This document shows, in pieces, positions 61,003 through 64,000 of a stretch of 64,000 bases of DNA. How positions within the stretch are numbered: position 1 is the stretch's first letter; the number at the start of each line of letters is the position of its first letter. This DNA is from JACVRW01 sp963728155. GTDB lineage: Bacteria > Actinomycetota > Thermoleophilia > Solirubrobacterales > Thermoleophilaceae. The notes beneath the pieces are model-generated. The model worked only from the letters and a program-made list of their open reading frames with translations. It did not search any database and was not told the origin of the DNA. Both the position numbers and the translations under genes were made by a program. The stretch covers positions 910,430 through 974,429 of the forward strand of contig CAVSJF010000007.1 of assembly GCA_963728155.1 (NCBI GenBank), written 5' to 3'.

Positions 61003-64000
61003 TGGCCATGGCCAAGCTCGACCCCGAGATCCTCGCGCACCTCGAATGGCTCGGCTTCGTCCGGCCGACCGGCCTCGTCGTCTCCGCGCCGGCGCTGGTG
61101 CGCGCGGGCGCGATCCTCGACCGGCGCGACGCCGAAGGGCAGCGGCTCCTGCGCGCGTGCGTCGAGGAGCGCACCTTCGACCGCGAGGAGGGCCCGGTCC
61201 CGTGCCTGCCCGACTTCCGCGCGTTCGCCGAGTCCGTGCTCGGCTGGAGCTTCTCGCCGAAGGGCTACGCCGGCACGGCCGAGTGCCCGATCCCGCCCGA
61301 GCTCGAGGTGCCGCTGCCCGACTACGGCGAGACGCTGCGCCCCGACTTCGCCGTGCGCGAGCTCGAGCCGCAGGACGGCGCGTCCGCCGTGGCAGCTGCT
61401 CGTGCGCGTCGCTCGAGCCCGGCGAGGACTTCGACCGCGTCGTCGCGCGGCGACGGCCAGCTCGAGGCCTCGGCCGCACGGCCGCATGGAGCGGCTGCTG
61501 CGCCAGACCGGCGTGCCGGCGGGCCTGCTCTTCAACGGCCGCGCGCTGCGCCTCGTCTCGGCGCCGCGCGGCGAGAGCTCGGGCTGGCTCGACTTCCGCG
61601 TCGCGGACATGGTCCAGACCGCGGGCCGGCCGATCTGCGACCGCGCTGCGCCTGCTCCTCGGCCAGCCGCGGCTCCTGAGCCTGCCGCGCGCGCAGCGCC
61701 TCGCCGCGCTGCTCGACGACAGCCGCAAGTTCCAGAACGAGGTCAGCGAGCGGCTCGCCGAGCAGGTGCTGCACGCGCTCTACGAGCTGCTGCGCGGCTT
61801 CCAGGCCGCGCACGACGCCTCGGAGCGGCGAGCTGCTGCGCGAGCCGCTCGCCGAGCATCCCGACGAGGTCTACCGCGCGCTGCTCACCGTCATCCTGCG
61901 GCTCGTCTTCCTCCTCTACGCCGAGGAGCGGGACATGCTGCCCGAGGACGAGACGTTCCTGCGCTACTACTCGCTCGCCGGCCTCTACGAGCGCCTGCGC
62001 GAGGACGCCGCGCTCTTCCCCGACACGATGGACCAGCGCTACGGCGCCTGGGCGCAGCTCCTCGTCCTCTTCCGCATGATCCACGACGGCGCCGAGCGCC
62101 GGCGCGATGCGGCTGCCGCAGCGCCACGGCGTCCTCTTCGACCCCGACCGCTTCCCGTTCCTCGAGGGCCGCCCGGCCGGCGGCGCGCGCCAGATCCACG
62201 AGCGGATCGAGCCGCCGCTCGTGCCCGACGGCACGATCTACCGCGCGCTCGAGAAGCTGCTCGTCCTCGACGGCGAGCGGATCTCCTACCGCGCGCTCGA
62301 CGTCGAGCAGATCGGCTCGGTCTACGAGACGATGATGGGCTTCCGGCTCGAGACGGCGACCGGCCGCTCGGTGGCGATCAAGGCCGCAGAAGAAGCAGGG
62401 CGCGCCGACGGCGGTCGACCTCGAGGCGCTGCTCGCGCGAGCCCGCGGCCAAGCGCGCGAAGTGGCTCCAGGACCGCGCCGACCGCAAGCTCACCGACAC
62501 GGTCAAGAAGGCGGTCAAGGCGGCCGCGACGCTCGAGGACCTGCACGCGGCGCTCGCTGCCGGTGATCGACCGCGCCGCCACGCCCGACCTCGTGCCGAC
62601 GGGCGCGATGGTGCTGCAGCCGAGCGAGGAGCGGCGCCGCTCGGGCTCGCACTACACGCCGCGCGCGCTCACCGAGCCGATCGTGCGCACGACGCTCGAG
62701 CCGATCCTCGCGCGCCTGCGCGGCGCGGACGGCCGGCCGCCGCGGCCCGAGCAGATCCTCGACCTCAAGGTCTGCGACCCGGCGATGGGCTCGGGCGCGT
62801 TCCTGGTCGAGGCCTGCCGCCAGCTCGGCGACGCGCTGGTCGAGGCGTGGCACGCCCACGGCGAGATGCCCGCGATCCCGCCCGACGAGGACGAGGTGAT
62901 CTTCGCGCGCCGGCTCGTCGCGCAGCGCTGCCTCTACGGCGTCGACCGGAACCCGGTCGCGGTGGACCTCGCCAAGGTGTCGCTCTGGCTCGTGACGCTC
63001 GCGAAGGACCACGCGCTCACCTTCGTGGACCACGCGCTGCGGCACGGCGACTCGCTGGTCGGGCTTTCGCGCCGGCAGATCGAGGCCTTCCACTGGGACG
63101 CCGACGCGCCGACGCTTCGAGGCCGGTTCGAGCATGCATGCGCGAGCACCTGCGAAGCGTCGCCGAGCTGCGCGCGGCAGATCCGCGAGGCCGGCGAGGA
63201 CGTGTCCGACTGGGAGCTGCGCGACCTGTGGGACGAGGCGCAGTTCGAGCTCGGCAAGGTGCGGCTCTTCGGCGACTCGTGGTGCGGCGTTCTTCGAGGG
63301 CGAGAAGCCAAGGAGCGCGAGGCGAAGCGGGCGAGTACGCGCAACGCGGTCGTCGAGCGGCGAGGCCGAGCGCTACCGCGGCTGGCTCGAGGAGTGGCGG
63401 CAGGCCGACCCGCCGCTCGCGCCGTTCCACTGGGAGATCGAGTTCCCGGAGGTGTTCGAGCGGGAGAACCCGGGTTCGACGCGATCGTCGGGAACCCGCC
63501 GTTCATGGGAGGCAAAGAATCGGTGTGACCCTCGGTAGGGTGTACTACCGGGAGGATTTTCTTACGGCGACTACACCCGAATCGAATGCCAGCGCCGACG
63601 TCGTCGCGTTCTTCTTCCGGCGCTCGTTCACGCTGATTCGTCCCGGGGGGACGCTGGGAATGATTGCCACAAAAACGATCTCGAAGGGCGATACGCGGCA
63701 CGCTGGCCTCCGGTACATCTGCCTGTGCTAACGGCGGCACAATCTACGCGGCCCAGCGAAGGCGAAAGTGGCCAGGCGCCGCCGCTGTCGTCGTAAGTGT
63801 TTTGCACATCATCAAGGGCAAACACGACCGACCCTTACTCGATGGTATTCCGGTTCCTGTTATCACGGCTTTCTTGTTCACGCTTGGCGGTCACGAAGAC
63901 CCAGCTGCGCTTCGTGAGAATGTCGGCATCAGTTTCAACGGCTGCGCAATCGCCGGGGTTGGCTTCACGTTTGACGACGACGAACCTCTCGCGCGACGCC
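61002..64000 (+). CDS. drmMI: N6-adenine DNA methyltransferase, DISARM type (DrmMI-like), 3' end beyond the window
   Basis: Starting at ATG 61002 the protein opens KLDPEILAHLEWLGFVRPTG and includes VYETMMGFRLETATGRSVAI, SGSHYTPRALTEPIVRTTLE, the SAM-binding motif VCDPAMGSGAFLVEACRQLG (about residue 585), YGVDRNPVAVDLAKVSLWLV and the catalytic motif DAIVGNPPFMGG (about 824), then IRPGGTLGMIATKTISKGDT and RENVGISFNGCAIAGVGFTF. This is the Eco57I-like N6-adenine methylase layout used as DrmMI. Seventeen +1 steps occur before 63.4 kb. Near 63.47-63.53 two single-base losses appear and base composition falls sharply, and one more extra base sits near 63725. No stop is reached at the window end. 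drmA, drmB and drmC are expected next. Confidence 0.78.

Noticed and set aside
58366..62235. Several long minus-strand frames opposite the helicase and methylase
   Set aside because: They are shadows of the plus-strand genes, whose helicase and methylase motifs are clear.
57678..64000. BREX (PglX) interpretation of the methylase/helicase pair
   Set aside because: The helicase N-terminus and gene order fit DrmD followed by DrmMI, and no pglZ, brxC or brxA-like genes are seen.
1..64000. tRNA, rRNA, riboswitch, insertion sequence or integrase genes
   Set aside because: Visual search for T-loop signatures, transposase motifs and terminal repeats found none. The only recombinase-like domain is the membrane-anchored fusion, which is not a normal integrase.

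Overview
This is about 64 kb of very GC-rich DNA with tightly packed genes, many sharing 1-4 bases between stop and start codons. GTG and TTG starts are common and GC at third codon positions is very high. Secreted proteins with an N-terminus ending in VAVFVALGGGAYAA, paired receiver/kinase proteins and many Tat or lipoprotein-like leaders point to a deep-branching actinobacterium. I infer Thermoleophilia/Solirubrobacterales; no rRNA or tRNA gene was seen to confirm it. The assembly carries many single-base frame breaks. Genes described as frameshifted are probably intact in the cell, and the breaks are marked in each entry.

Layout. 0-2.2 kb: a TMEM175-like channel cut by the window edge, a DHA2 efflux pump and the decayed end of a second MFS gene. 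2.4-6 kb: a secreted proline-rich protein with a long VDPAP repeat, then a wall-binding, membrane-spanning protein fused to a serine-recombinase domain. 6-27 kb: a large amine-use region. It has two flavin amine oxidases, an acyl-CoA synthetase, an acyl-CoA dehydrogenase, a Rieske oxygenase, three TetR regulators, a complete polyamine-type ABC importer (binding protein, two permeases, ATPase), a secreted phosphodiesterase, a class III aminotransferase, a phytoene-desaturase-like oxidoreductase, an SDR and an enoyl-CoA hydratase. Two of its promoters share the same inverted repeat at the same distance from a -10 box. 27-34 kb: an MMPL exporter, a hexapeptide acyltransferase, a lone receiver, a NarL-type kinase/regulator pair and a MreB paralogue. 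34-52.6 kb: a MacB/FtsX-type ABC system, a repeat-bearing M15-like secreted protein, MeaB, a CHAD protein, a Fur regulator facing a VIT-type transporter, a membrane protein, a degenerate HD-GYP signalling protein, a second acyl-CoA dehydrogenase, an amidohydrolase, a uracil-DNA-glycosylase-like protein and an MFS transporter.

53-64 kb is a defence island. On the minus strand a compact operon carries a C5-cytosine methyltransferase, a small unknown protein, a Vsr-type endonuclease, an FRG-domain protein and a DUF262 protein. Diverging from it on the plus strand are an SNF2-family helicase resembling DrmD and an N6-adenine methyltransferase resembling DrmMI, as in class 1 DISARM. The methylase runs off the right edge, and drmA, drmB and drmC would be expected beyond it. 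The minus-strand operon is my best candidate for an undescribed system: every domain has a DNA-modification or defence association, but I do not know this combination as a named system.

A second unusual object is the membrane-anchored recombinase. Its two peptidoglycan-binding domains should lie outside the membrane and its resolvase/recombinase domains inside. The residue aligned with the catalytic serine is proline, which suggests a wall-linked DNA-binding role rather than recombination.
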